Source of the DNA: an uncultured Porphyromonadaceae bacterium
GTDB lineage: Bacteria; Bacteroidota; Bacteroidia; Bacteroidales; UBA11471
Assembly: GCA_900542765.1 (NCBI GenBank)
Contig: UQOX01000004.1
Span: 1-64,000 of the forward strand
Reading direction: 5' to 3'
Length of the DNA stretch: 64,000 nt
A program made the position numbers and the translations under genes. The notes under the pieces are model-generated. The model had not been told where the DNA came from, did no database searches, and saw only the letters and a list, made by a program, of their open reading frames with translations. Of the stretch, positions 25,533-34,180 are shown one piece after another (within the stretch, counting starts at the first letter, position 1; every line of letters begins with the position of its first letter).

Positions 25533-26342
25533 CTATTTGACGGCCGAATCAAAATATTTGTTGAAAAATAAGATTTGGTAGTCGAGGGCATTGGCGCTGT
25601 AATTGTTGGTGTGTCGCCCCGGGTGGTTGTAGTAGTCGTGCGGAATTCCCCGTCTGAGCAATTCCTCATGGAGTCGCTGGTTGACGGTATAGAAGAAATC
25701 GTCATATCCGCAGTCGAAGACTATGTGCGGGTTTCCCGGTGTCAGACTGTCGAGCTGGTTGATGACGGTGTGGGCGTCCCACACATCGGGATTTTCTTCA
25801 TAGGGTCCGAGCTGTTCTTTCATTTTCCAGTTGTCGGGGAAGGGGCGAATGTCTACTCCGCCGCTGATGCTACCTCCGGCGCCGAAAATGTCGGGGTGGC
25901 GCATCGAGAGCCACAGCCCGCCGTGGCCGCCCATGCTGAATCCCGTGATGGCACGTCCGCCTCGGTCGGCCCGGGTGGCGTAGTGCGAGTCGATGTAGCC
26001 GGTGAGTTCGTGCGCGACGAATGTCTCGAATTGCGATTGGGGTTGGGTGGGGCTGTCCCAGTACCAACTGCTTTCGCCATCGGGACAAACAAAGATGAGG
26101 CTGTTGCGTGTGGCAATATCGTTGAGCGAGGGTTTGACGGCAATCCAGGTGTTTTGGTTGCCGCCGAACCCGTGCAGGAGGTAGATGGCGGGATAGGCGG
26201 CCTGCGGGTCATAATTGTCGGGAAGGACGATGACGCAGGGAATCGAGCGGCCCATTTTGTCGCTGGGGACCTTGTCTTTTACCACTTTGGCCTGGGTTTG
26301 GAGGGCGACGAGTGCGAGAAGGAGTGTGAGCAGTTGTTTCAT
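25533..26342 (-). CDS. Exported alpha/beta-hydrolase, esterase-D/tributyrin-esterase type
   Basis: A 269-residue secreted esterase: signal peptide about 1-18, oxyanion-hole LLHGFGGN (55-62), nucleophile Ser136 in GFSMGGHGG, an acid in the FDCGYDDFF region and His in HPGRHTNNY. Relatives hydrolyse short acyl esters, S-formylglutathione or plant feruloyl/acetyl esters; the signal peptide favours an extracytoplasmic carbohydrate-ester substrate. The start was placed at ATG 26342 instead of 26594, because the -7 box at 26372-26379 and the signal peptide fix it. Divergent from mutY. Confidence 0.87.
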   Translation of the reverse strand: MKQLLTLLLALVALQTQAKVVKDKVPSDKMGRSIPCVIVLPDNYDPQAAYPAIYLLHGFGGNQNTWIAVKPSLNDIATRNSLIFVCPDGESSWYWDSPTQPQSQFETFVAHELTGYIDSHYATRADRGGRAITGFSMGGHGGLWLSMRHPDIFGAGGSISGGVDIRPFPDNWKMKEQLGPYEENPDVWDAHTVINQLDSLTPGNPHIVFDCGYDDFFYTVNQRLHEELLRRGIPHDYYNHPGRHTNNYSANALDYQILFFNKYFDSAVK

Positions 26343-26371
26343 GGTGGAGGAGTTGAATTTTTTTGCTGATG

Positions 26372-26379
26372 CAAACATA
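26372..26379 (-). promoter_or_regulatory. -7 box of the esterase gene
   Basis: Minus-strand TATGTTTG, 30 bp before ATG 26342. Confidence 0.65.
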
Positions 26380-26486
26380 CGAAAAATCTCGTCGCCGCGC
26401 ATCGTTGCTTCGTGACTTCGGCCATGGGTGATGGATAAATTGGGGCTTTCTTGGAGCCGACGGCTGCAATACTGGTCGCTTTTCGT

Positions 26487-26494
26487 TACATTTG
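26487..26494 (+). promoter_or_regulatory. -7 box of mutY
   Basis: TACATTTG overlaps an in-frame TTG at 26492, so translation must begin further down, at ATG 26513. The leader is about 12 nt. Confidence 0.65.
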
Positions 26495-26512
26495 CATCAA
26501 AATCGTTTTGCG

Positions 26513-27607
26513 ATGTCCGATAAGAAAAATTTTGCCCGTTCGCTTGAACGCTGGTTTGAGGCCAACAAGCGGCAGTTGCCGTGGCGGGAGACAACCGACC
26601 CTTACTTGATTTGGGTGTCGGAGATTATCTTGCAACAGACGCGCGTGGCGCAGGGGCTCGATTACTACAACCGCTTTGTGTCGCGTTTCCCCGATGTGGC
26701 GGCATTGGCCGCCGCCACGGAAGACGAGGTGCTTAAATACTGGGAGGGGTTGGGGTATTACAGTCGGGCCCGCAACATGCACGCTGCCGCCCGTCAGGTG
26801 ATGCACGATTTCGGGGGACGTTTCCCCGATACTTACGGGGCGATACGTTCGCTCAAAGGGGTGGGCGATTACACGGCTGCGGCGATTGCTTCGTTTGCCT
26901 ATGGGTTGCCCCATGCGGTGGTCGACGGCAACGTCTACCGGGTGATTTCCCGCCTTTTTGCCGTTGATACCCCTATCGACACGACGGCCGGACGTAAACT
27001 CTTTGCGGCTTTGGCCGATGAGTGGCTCGACCGGCATCGACCGGCTCTTTATAACCAGGCGATTATGGAGTTGGGGGCATTACAGTGCCTGCCCCGTTCG
27101 CCGCTGTGTCCTGCCTGCCCGTTGGCGGAGTGGTGCGAAGCCGCAGCCCTGGGGCGGGTCGAAGACTATCCGGTGAAGTCGGGAAAAACCGAGGTGCGCC
27201 CTCGTTATTTCAATTATTTGGCGATACGTTGCGGCGGCGACACGTTTATTGCCCGTCGCGACGGTAATGACATTTGGCGCAACCTCTATGAATTTGTTTT
27301 GATAGAGAGCGACAGCGAATTGCCGTTCGAGGCGTTGCAGCAGACGCCCTCTTATCGGAATTTGCTCGGTGATGTCTCTGCCGTGGTGGTATGCCCTCCG
27401 TTTGTGCATCGTCATGTGCTGTCGCATCGGGTCATTTATGCCACCTTCCATACGCTCGAAGTGCCGACGGTACCGGCTGCACTGACCGCTTTTCGTCGCG
27501 TGGCATGGGGCGATTTGGAGACATTCGCTTTTGCCCGTCTTACCGGGCTCTATTTCGAATGGCTCAATCGCCATGACATCGGCTCTCTCCCGTTGTTCGG
27601 ACGGTAG
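26513..27607 (+). CDS. mutY: A/G-specific adenine DNA glycosylase
   Basis: MutY removes adenine mispaired with 8-oxoguanine. The 364-residue protein has catalytic Glu37 (WVSEIILQQTRV) and Asp138 (VVDGNVYRV), the same numbers as in the E. coli enzyme. It also has a helix-hairpin-helix at about 114-124 (LKGVGDYTAAA) and a complete 4Fe-4S ligand set Cys192, Cys199, Cys202, Cys208. The C-terminal part (about 230-360) is the NUDIX-like 8-oxoG recognition domain. Convergent with rsmD, with 35 bp between stops. Confidence 0.95.
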   Translation: MSDKKNFARSLERWFEANKRQLPWRETTDPYLIWVSEIILQQTRVAQGLDYYNRFVSRFPDVAALAAATEDEVLKYWEGLGYYSRARNMHAAARQVMHDFGGRFPDTYGAIRSLKGVGDYTAAAIASFAYGLPHAVVDGNVYRVISRLFAVDTPIDTTAGRKLFAALADEWLDRHRPALYNQAIMELGALQCLPRSPLCPACPLAEWCEAAALGRVEDYPVKSGKTEVRPRYFNYLAIRCGGDTFIARRDGNDIWRNLYEFVLIESDSELPFEALQQTPSYRNLLGDVSAVVVCPPFVHRHVLSHRVIYATFHTLEVPTVPAALTAFRRVAWGDLETFAFARLTGLYFEWLNRHDIGSLPLFGR

Positions 27608-27642
27608 GCGCGGACATCTCCTCGGGCAAGGAGTGGAGCGAA

Positions 27643-28188
27643 TTACTCCTCGGCGGGCTTCAAGAAGAAACTGAAATGGACACTCCCGTAAACCCGTTGC
27701 TGGTCAAACCCCGGCAGCGATGAGAAATCGTAATGTTTGGAGTGTTCGAGTACGAAAATCCCACCCGGGTTGAGCAAGTCGGCTTGCAGCACCATGGGCG
27801 CCACCTCGGCAAAGCGGGGCAGGTCGTAGGGCGGGTCGGCGAAGATGAAATCGAATTTCTCGCGGCAAGCCGGAACAAAGTGGAACACATCGCCCTTGAT
27901 GGGACGTATCTCTTGCGCGTTGAGCTGCTCGGCGACCTTGCAGATAAACCGGTATTGCACCGGATAGTTCTCGATGGCCACGACGCGGGAGCACCCTCTC
28001 GATGCCAGTTCGAAACTGATGGCTCCGGTCCCTGCAAAAAGGTCGAGCGCTTTGAGCCCTTCGAAGTCGATGAGGTTTTGGAGCACGTTGAAGAGATTTT
28101 CCCGCGCAAAGTCGGTCGTAGGTCTTGCCTTGATGTTGGTCGGCACTTCAAAGCGGCGCCGGCCGTATTTGCCACTTATAATCCGCAT
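27643..28188 (-). CDS. rsmD: 16S rRNA (guanine(966)-N2)-methyltransferase RsmD
   Basis: A 181-residue SAM-dependent methylase. Opening MRIISGKYGRRRFEVP is the family start. Motif I is LDLFAGTGAISFELASRG (about 48-65) and the catalytic N-methylase motif is DPPYD (118-122). It modifies G966 of 16S rRNA. Its first 13 bp overlap the end of the DUF3822 gene, so the two are translationally close and co-transcribed. Confidence 0.95.
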   Translation of the reverse strand: MRIISGKYGRRRFEVPTNIKARPTTDFARENLFNVLQNLIDFEGLKALDLFAGTGAISFELASRGCSRVVAIENYPVQYRFICKVAEQLNAQEIRPIKGDVFHFVPACREKFDFIFADPPYDLPRFAEVAPMVLQADLLNPGGIFVLEHSKHYDFSSLPGFDQQRVYGSVHFSFFLKPAEE

Positions 28189-29000
28189 AGAGGTATGGTT
28201 ATCAGTTCAAAGGGAGCATCGATGGTCTCTTTCCCGAGGCGGAACAGTTGCGACGGGAAAGGATAGGGCAGCACGTTTTTTATATAGGTCTGCAAGAGCG
28301 CGGTGAGGGGTTGCCGCAGGCTTTTCTCCCCGGCGAGGTAGAGGCGGTCGCGGGTCTGGTCGAGGCTCAGTTGCTTCCAGGCCAGCAGCGTGAAGTAGGC
28401 CACATCGTCGGCCGTGTTGAAGTCGAAGGTGTTGCCCAGCAGGAGTCGTCCCTGCTTGTAGACGATGAGGTCGCAGCGCTCCTCCCGCAGGTGCAGATAG
28501 GCTTTTGCCTCGTTGCCGTTGCGGCTGTGCAGGAAAAAATATTCGCACAGCGGGGTCAACGGGTGAAGTATCGTCGGGTTGGCAAACGTGCGGCAGAGAA
28601 AGGTGTAGAGCTCGTGCTCGACGCCAAACAGGAGATAGGCGTGGTTGAGGGTCAGATGATTCTCGACGACCTCATCGGTGTGCCCGGCAAAACAGTAGTC
28701 GTAGTAGGGCCGGCGGTTTTCTTCGCACGATTCGAGCTCTTCGGGGACGAAGGTGAAGTGGGTCGTGTTGATGAGCAGGTAGGTGCGGGCATACTCTTGC
28801 AGCAGCTGCGGATTTTCGTAGACGCAGTTCTTCACGTTTTCACACAGAGACTGGCTTTTGGAGGCGAAGGCGGCGGTATGATACTGGTAAGTGTCGTCTT
28901 CGAGCGGGTCGAACGTGGCAAAATAGATGCCGTCGTTGCGCAGGTTTACCAGCAGGTGGTTTCCCGATGGGTGTGTCGTTGAGCTTCCGGTTGTGGGCAT
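28176..29000 (-). CDS. DUF3822-family protein
   Basis: A 274-residue cytoplasmic protein of the Bacteroidetes-specific DUF3822 family, with an actin-like/ASKHA-type look: alternating strand-helix pattern, NHAYLLFGVEHELYTFL in the middle and KAYLHLREERCDLIVYKQGRLLLGNTF in the second half. Function is unknown. It precedes rsmD in Bacteroidetes genomes generally and overlaps it here by 13 bp. ATG 29000 was preferred over the in-frame TTG at 29021. Confidence 0.8.
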   Translation of the reverse strand: MPTTGSSTTHPSGNHLLVNLRNDGIYFATFDPLEDDTYQYHTAAFASKSQSLCENVKNCVYENPQLLQEYARTYLLINTTHFTFVPEELESCEENRRPYYDYCFAGHTDEVVENHLTLNHAYLLFGVEHELYTFLCRTFANPTILHPLTPLCEYFFLHSRNGNEAKAYLHLREERCDLIVYKQGRLLLGNTFDFNTADDVAYFTLLAWKQLSLDQTRDRLYLAGEKSLRQPLTALLQTYIKNVLPYPFPSQLFRLGKETIDAPFELITIPLCGL

Positions 29001-29081
29001 GATAAAAATTCTTCTGGCCAAGAGCCGATGTTAGGAGCCCGGTTCCTTTGGAGGCGGGAGCCGGACTCGCGATTCTGTCTA

Positions 29082-29089
29082 CAAATGTA
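29082..29089 (-). promoter_or_regulatory. -7 box of the DUF3822-rsmD unit
   Basis: Minus-strand TACATTTG, 81 bp before ATG 29000. Confidence 0.55.
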
Positions 29090-29204
29090 ATGAAAAATAT
29101 CGTTCGGCCGAAAAATATCGCGTTTTGCCGCATGCCTCTGTTAAAAATGCAGCGACAAGGCAAGAAAGCCGCCTCGGAAAGAAGTCTAAAATCACAGATT
29201 CTTG

Positions 29205-29212
29205 TATTTTTG
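29205..29212 (+). promoter_or_regulatory. -7 box of the M64-like peptidase gene
   Basis: TATTTTTG, 30 bp before ATG 29243. It confirms that the long upstream in-frame extension from 29048 is not translated. Confidence 0.6.
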
Positions 29213-29242
29213 CAAATCAAAACATTTTATATCGTATTTTTT

Positions 29243-30868
29243 ATGGAATATAAATTTTTAAGCCGTCTTGCCCGACCGGCTTTTGCCTTGGCCTTGTGCC
29301 TTTTCTCACTGGCTTCCTGCTCCGATGAAGAGCCTTTTACCGACGACAACATCGTTGTGCCTCCCCCTGCCGATTCGATTCCCGAGGGAGATGTGCTCAT
29401 CGCCGATGAAAATCTGCGGGCGGCCTTGCTTACGCTTTTGAAAACCGACGAACTGACGCCCGAAAACCTGGCCACGGTGCACAACCTTTCGTTGCGCGCC
29501 AAGAACTATTCGACCCTCGAAGGCATTTCGGCCCTGGTCAATCTCGATTCGCTTACCATCGACAACAACACCGGAAAGGCGCTTATCGAATTTCCGTCGG
29601 AGATTGTCTCGATGAAGCATCTGACCTACCTCGATGCTTCGGGTGTTTTCCGGGGTACATTGCCCGATTCGTTGTCGGGATTTACCTATTTTTCCGTCGG
29701 AGAGAGTTTCATGGAGGGAAAGATTCCGCCTCATTTGATGGATCTCTCGGCCGAGCGCATCATGCTGCATATCAGCCGCAGCCGTTTCTCGGGACTTCCC
29801 GTCGATACCTGGATTAAACTCTGTGCCGATGCTGAGGAGTTTGAGATGACCCCGTCGCTGGCTCCCCAGGCCGATGGCTATTTCCTGTCGCTTTACGACC
29901 CCGACAGTGCGCTGCACACGCAATATCACGCCGATGGTGATTTTCAAATTTATCAGACCCACAGCAAGGGGAACGGTATCAACATGTATATCGTCTGTGA
30001 CGGGTTTGATCACTCTTGCAATGCGGTCGGCGGTATTGCCGAGAAGGTCATGAAATTCTGCGTCGAGCAGATGTTTGACATTGAGCCTATGACGTCGTTG
30101 CGTGAATATTTCGACATCTACCTGGTCTATGCCGAGTCGCCCGAGAAGGGCATGACCTACTCTACAAGCGGCAACGAAAATGATTGGGACTGGTATGTCG
30201 AGACCAAGTTCAATACGCGTCAGCCGAGCGTGAGCGGCCGTTACTATCTCTGTGACACGCCGGGCATCATCGATTTCGTGGGGCAGAGCACCGGCATATC
30301 GGCTCGCAGTGGCATTGTGCTGCTCATCGCCCACAACATGATACATGGCGGTTCGGCCGGTATGGAGTATGTTGCCGATCGCACCTCGTTCAGCGTATCG
30401 ACGATTGAGCCGAAGTTTGCCAAGACGGTATGGCATGAGTGCGTGGGTCACTCGATAGGCTGGCTGGCCGACGAATATGTCAGCTCCGAGAATGCTCTGC
30501 TCGAAATACCTCAGGAGACGAAAGATTACATGGTGCGGGACTATAACCGGTATGACTATTGCCGCAACGTGGCATTCTCGAACGACACGGCTGCTGTGTG
30601 GTGGGCCGATTTCATTGGCGACGAACGTTATGCCGATGAGGAGATTGGCCTTTACGAAGGTGCCAACTACTGGGGCAAAGGCGTGTGGCGTCCTACCGAC
30701 AACAGTATCATGAACACCTACGACCGTGACCAGCAGTTCAACGCGCCCTGCCGCGCCATTATCTACAAGGAGGTGATGACTCGCGCGTTGGGAAGTGAAT
30801 TTACCTATTCCTATGAGGATTTTGTGAAATTTGACATGAAAGACGCTTACTATCCTCTGGTGCCTTAG
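29243..30868 (+). CDS. Lipoprotein with LRR-like N-terminus and M64-type metallopeptidase domain
   Basis: A 541-residue surface-type lipoprotein (lipobox SLASC, Cys26, followed by acidic residues that favour surface export in Bacteroidetes). Residues about 75-190 have leucine-rich-repeat-like units (TLEGISALVNLDSLTI, SMKHLTYLDASG). Residues about 225-541 resemble IgA-peptidase M64. The zinc site reads HECVGHSIGWLADEY (398-412), with His398, Glu399, His403 and Asp410. Substrate is probably a host or dietary protein. It is monocistronic with a strong terminator and converges on the SusCD operon across the repeat block. Confidence 0.82.
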   Translation: MEYKFLSRLARPAFALALCLFSLASCSDEEPFTDDNIVVPPPADSIPEGDVLIADENLRAALLTLLKTDELTPENLATVHNLSLRAKNYSTLEGISALVNLDSLTIDNNTGKALIEFPSEIVSMKHLTYLDASGVFRGTLPDSLSGFTYFSVGESFMEGKIPPHLMDLSAERIMLHISRSRFSGLPVDTWIKLCADAEEFEMTPSLAPQADGYFLSLYDPDSALHTQYHADGDFQIYQTHSKGNGINMYIVCDGFDHSCNAVGGIAEKVMKFCVEQMFDIEPMTSLREYFDIYLVYAESPEKGMTYSTSGNENDWDWYVETKFNTRQPSVSGRYYLCDTPGIIDFVGQSTGISARSGIVLLIAHNMIHGGSAGMEYVADRTSFSVSTIEPKFAKTVWHECVGHSIGWLADEYVSSENALLEIPQETKDYMVRDYNRYDYCRNVAFSNDTAAVWWADFIGDERYADEEIGLYEGANYWGKGVWRPTDNSIMNTYDRDQQFNAPCRAIIYKEVMTRALGSEFTYSYEDFVKFDMKDAYYPLVP

Positions 30869-30893
30869 GCTTGCCGGGCAAGCGTTGAGAGAT

Positions 30894-30936
30894 AAAAACG
30901 GAGCAGGCGCATTTGCGCGTCTGTTCCGTTTTTTTA
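30894..30936 (+). terminator. Terminator of the M64-like peptidase gene
   Basis: Long stem AAAAACGGAGCAGGCGC / GCGCGTCTGTTCCGTTTTT with a 4-nt loop and a T-run, 26 bp after the stop. Confidence 0.88.
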
Positions 30937-30993
30937 TTCCTCCTCCACAAGGCTGCCGGCTGTGTGGCGTGTATGAGGTTGCGAAGGAAACCC

Positions 30994-31397
30994 CCGAAGT
31001 ATCGGAATAAAGGAAAACCTGTGCTGCGGCGGAATGGAGGCGAAAAATCGGGTGTGTCCCGGCAATGTGCTTGACAGGGGGCGTCTGCGGTTGTGTGGTA
31101 GGACTCCGAAGTACCGGAAAAAAGGAAAGGCCGGTGCGGCGGCGGGTTGGAGGAGAAAAATCGGGTTGTGTCCCGGCGATGTGCTTGACAGGGGGCGTCT
31201 GCGGTCGTGAGAGAGAACCCCGAAGGCTCGGAAAAAAGGAAAGGCCGGTGCGGTGGCGGGTTGGAGGCGAAAAATCGGGTGTGTCCCGGCAATGTGCTTG
31301 ACAGGGAGCGTCTGCGGTTGTGTGGTAGGTCTCCGAAGTATCGGAAAAAAGGGAAGGCCGGTGCGGTGGCGGGTTGGAGGCGAAAAAATCGGGCGCG
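30994..31397. repeat. Tandem repeat block, about 113-bp unit, 3.6 copies
   Basis: Units begin with CCGAAG at 30994, 31106, 31220 and 31333 (periods 112, 114, 113). The fourth is cut off at about 31397, where it becomes the terminator of the thioredoxin gene. Copies share GGAAAGGCCGGTGCGG, GGAGGCGAAAAATCGGG and ATGTGCTTGACAGGG segments with few differences. The period is not a multiple of three and frames do not stay in register, so it is not a protein repeat. Each copy carries on the minus strand a small CGGG/CCCG hairpin followed by ATTTTT. It fills the 30937-31442 gap, with no gene seen. Confidence 0.9.
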
Positions 31398-31416
31398 CCG
31401 TTGTGACGCGCCCGAT
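31383..31416 (-). terminator. Terminator of the SusCD/thioredoxin operon
   Basis: Perfect 10-bp stem ATCGGGCGCG/CGCGCCCGAT (31388-31397, 31407-31416) with six T on the minus strand, 27 bp past the thioredoxin stop. Its left arm is the end of the fourth repeat unit. Confidence 0.88.
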
Positions 31417-31442
31417 AGGGAAATGTGTGTATGAGGGAAAAA

Positions 31443-32627
31443 TTATTTCATGGGAGCACGGAGTTCCGTAGCCATCTGTATGAAGTTGTTGCTTTGGGGA
31501 CCCATGCGCATGGCCATGGTCATGCCGGTTTTGGCTTGTTGCTCTCTTCTTGCCTCTTCTTGTTCGAGAATGGAGGCGTATTTGTCGCACCAAATCGCGG
31601 CGTGATTACGCAGTTTCTGGTCGGCACACAACTTGTTGATGCGAAGTACCCAGTTGTAGACTTCGAGCATGTCGGCATTGTATTTCGAGATGAGCTTGTC
31701 GCCATAGGAGATGTATTTTTTCCAGTCTTGCGTGCACTCGGCATAATACATGAGGGTGGAGATTTCGATTTTCTTGGCATCTTTCACCTTGTTCTTTTTC
31801 ATGTATTTCATGTAGTCGGCAAATCCTTCCTTGTCGAACGTGTAGGTGCCGTCATTGCCTTTTACCACATATTTGCGGCCATAAAGGCTCCAAGTGTAGC
31901 GCTCTTTCATATTGACCTGCATGTTGCCGTATTGTGCGATAAACTTGTCTTTGTTTTCAAGGAAGAAGACATAGGGCTTGGAGTAGGGCGATTCGATGTA
32001 ACTCATGAAGAGGTTGAACAGGGTACGGTTGGTGAGCATCTCTTCGTACTTCTTTTCGAGGAATGGGGTTACGACTTCGGAGAGACGCTCTTTCTCGTTG
32101 GCTTCGGAGAGTATGCCGATATACTCTTCGATAAACTCGTCGCTGCGTTCTCCGGCATCATAGCGGGCATTCATGTTTTTGATGTTGTTTCCCGACAAGC
32201 CCGAGGTGGTGCTTTTGAGCAGCGACTGGGCGTTGTTGTATCCGACGATTTTGTGAATGATTTCTTCGGTTGTGGGGTCGATGAAGACCATGGTCGGGTA
32301 GGCATTCACACCGAGTTTGTCTTTTTGGGCGACACCGTCGGGGGTTTCCATGTCGAGTTTCAGGTTGACAAACGAGCCGTTGAAGAACTCGGCAACCTGG
32401 GCGTCTTTGAATGTGGTTCTTGATAATTGTTTGCAGGGACCGCACCATTGGGTGTAGCAGTCGATAAACAGGATTTTCCCGCTTTCTTTGGCTTTTTGCA
32501 GGGCTTCGGCATAGGTGCATTCGAGGAATGTGATGCCGGTCTCGGGCTGAGCCGGAGTCTGTTGCTCTTGGGCCATCGCTCCGCACAGGGGAAGAAATGC
32601 GGCGATGAATAGCATTAATCTTTTCAT
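31443..32627 (-). CDS. Exported thioredoxin-domain protein of the SusCD operon
   Basis: A 394-residue protein with a signal peptide (residues 1-19, ending AMAQ), then a thioredoxin domain (about 30-150) with the redox pair in YTQWCGPCKQLSR (about 58-70) and the cis-proline in NAYPTMVFID. About 240 helical residues (155-394) of unknown fold follow. WCGPC indicates a reducing or isomerising periplasmic thiol protein. It is the last gene of the operon, 18 bp after susD, and directly followed by a terminator. Confidence 0.88.
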   Translation of the reverse strand: MKRLMLFIAAFLPLCGAMAQEQQTPAQPETGITFLECTYAEALQKAKESGKILFIDCYTQWCGPCKQLSRTTFKDAQVAEFFNGSFVNLKLDMETPDGVAQKDKLGVNAYPTMVFIDPTTEEIIHKIVGYNNAQSLLKSTTSGLSGNNIKNMNARYDAGERSDEFIEEYIGILSEANEKERLSEVVTPFLEKKYEEMLTNRTLFNLFMSYIESPYSKPYVFFLENKDKFIAQYGNMQVNMKERYTWSLYGRKYVVKGNDGTYTFDKEGFADYMKYMKKNKVKDAKKIEISTLMYYAECTQDWKKYISYGDKLISKYNADMLEVYNWVLRINKLCADQKLRNHAAIWCDKYASILEQEEARREQQAKTGMTMAMRMGPQSNNFIQMATELRAPMK

Positions 32628-32645
32628 ATAAAGTGGTTTTATAGG

Positions 32646-34163
32646 TTAGAATCCGGTGTTTTGCTTGATGACGCCGTCCGAAATCTGAACTTCATATTCG
32701 GGTATCGGCAGTATCTTTTTGTTGTTGGGCAGACCTTTGGTTTTCAGGTCGCGGCCGGTGCGAATGAGGTCCCAGCGGTAGTGGCCTTCCATGGCCAGCT
32801 CGCGGTTGCGCTCTACGAGTATCGAGTCGACAAAGGCTTCGACCGAGGGGAAGTCGGCGGCCGTGAGTGCTGCCGGTTTCTGTCCGTCGGGGAAGGGCTT
32901 GCGGCGAATGTCGTTGAGGTGTTGCAAGGCTTCGTCGTCGATGCTGTTGGTCGTGTAGGCCAGGGCTTCGGCTCTTGTGAGTTTGATTTCGGAGAGGCGA
33001 ATGTATTGCACGTCGCAGTAGCAGCCGCCGTTGTCATACTTCATCGAGGCTTTGAGGTTGGAGTTGCTGGTGGCGGAGCCTTGTTGAATGAGGTATTCGT
33101 TGGTTTCTCCATATCCGCGCAGGTCGCCCGGCAGATAGCTGTTGATGAGCGAGTCGGAGGTGGAGAAGCTGGTTTTGGCGTAGACCGACGTCCACCCGCA
33201 CGGGAATACGTTGGTGCTGATGCGGCTGGGTTGGAAGAATATCAACTCCGTGGCATAGTTGGTGGGGTCGGGGTAGGTAGAGTTCTCGTAGACATTGCTC
33301 GGGAAGATGTTGGTGCGGTGGTCGTTGTAGCTGTCGTTGAAGGTGATGTTCGGTGATTTGAGCACCTCCCCGGCATAGTAGGCGGCTTCATTGAGTTCGG
33401 CTTGGTTTTTCGTGTATGTGCCCTTGTAAAGGTAGACCCGGGAGAGGAGTGCCTTGGCGACGGTGGCCGTGGCCCGGTAGCGGAGAGAGGGCTCATAGTC
33501 GGTCTGCGGCAGGTCGGGAATCGCTTCGGTGAGGTCTTTTATGATCTGGGTGTAGACCGAATCTACCGTCTCGCGAGGCTGAATGTCTTCGGGTTTGTAG
33601 CCGTCGTAGGGGGTGAGCCGCATCACCAATCCCAATCCGTTGCCTTCGCCCACAAGAGCGCCGTCACCGTAGATGCAGAGAAGGGTGAAGTACTCGTAGG
33701 CGCGCAGGAATTTGGCTTCGGCGATGTGTTGTCTCATCATTGTGGGGTCGTATTGGCCAAATTCGTTGATGCCTGAAATGATGTTGTTGGCATAGTCGAT
33801 GGCGTTGTAGCCATATTGGTATATGTCTTTGATGAATCCGTCCTGCTCGTCGGTGGTGTATTCGCATTTTTCCATGGCGAGGTACGACGACGCGCCGTTT
33901 TGTACCGTGATGTTTTCGGTACCGATGTCGGCCAGCTGGAAGGCAAAGGCGCTGTTGGTGTAGTTGTTTTGGTCGTTGGGGGCGCCTGAGAGCAGGACGC
34001 ACAAGCGGGTGTAGGCGCCGACAAGGGCGGCTTGTGCGGTTTTTTCGTCTTTATAGACCGTCTCGTCGACCATCGTGTTTTGGGGGGCATAGTCGAGCTC
34101 GCAGGCGGTGAAGAGGGCCAGCGAGGTGAGTAGTGATATGGATAGCAGAATTGTTTTCTTCAT
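32646..34163 (-). CDS. SusD/RagB-family nutrient-binding outer-membrane lipoprotein
   Basis: A 505-residue SusD-type lipoprotein (lipobox LFTAC, Cys21). The helical TPR-like N-terminal region includes EAKFLRAYEYFTLLCIYG, and the C-terminal RagB/SusD domain includes VERNRELAMEGHYRWDLIRTG. It caps the SusC barrel and binds the oligomer being imported. It pairs with the SusC gene 17 bp upstream. Substrate is not deducible; no glycoside hydrolase or sigma/anti-sigma pair lies beside it. Confidence 0.95.
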   Translation of the reverse strand: MKKTILLSISLLTSLALFTACELDYAPQNTMVDETVYKDEKTAQAALVGAYTRLCVLLSGAPNDQNNYTNSAFAFQLADIGTENITVQNGASSYLAMEKCEYTTDEQDGFIKDIYQYGYNAIDYANNIISGINEFGQYDPTMMRQHIAEAKFLRAYEYFTLLCIYGDGALVGEGNGLGLVMRLTPYDGYKPEDIQPRETVDSVYTQIIKDLTEAIPDLPQTDYEPSLRYRATATVAKALLSRVYLYKGTYTKNQAELNEAAYYAGEVLKSPNITFNDSYNDHRTNIFPSNVYENSTYPDPTNYATELIFFQPSRISTNVFPCGWTSVYAKTSFSTSDSLINSYLPGDLRGYGETNEYLIQQGSATSNSNLKASMKYDNGGCYCDVQYIRLSEIKLTRAEALAYTTNSIDDEALQHLNDIRRKPFPDGQKPAALTAADFPSVEAFVDSILVERNRELAMEGHYRWDLIRTGRDLKTKGLPNNKKILPIPEYEVQISDGVIKQNTGF

Positions 34164-34180
34164 GTTGTTGTCCTCCTTGG

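Noticed and set aside
29048..29242. N-terminal extension of the M64-like lipoprotein by 65 codons
   Set aside because: The -7 box at 29205-29212 lies within it and the signal peptide begins at ATG 29243.
30994..31397. CRISPR array
   Set aside because: Units of about 113 bp are similar along their whole length, with no short repeat/unique spacer pattern and no cas genes.
30934..31593. Minus-strand frame of 219 codons with repeated PFLF/PAFPFF-like segments across the repeat block
   Set aside because: The repeat period (112-114 bp) is not a multiple of three, the frame runs over the operon terminator and into the thioredoxin gene, and no start signal is seen.
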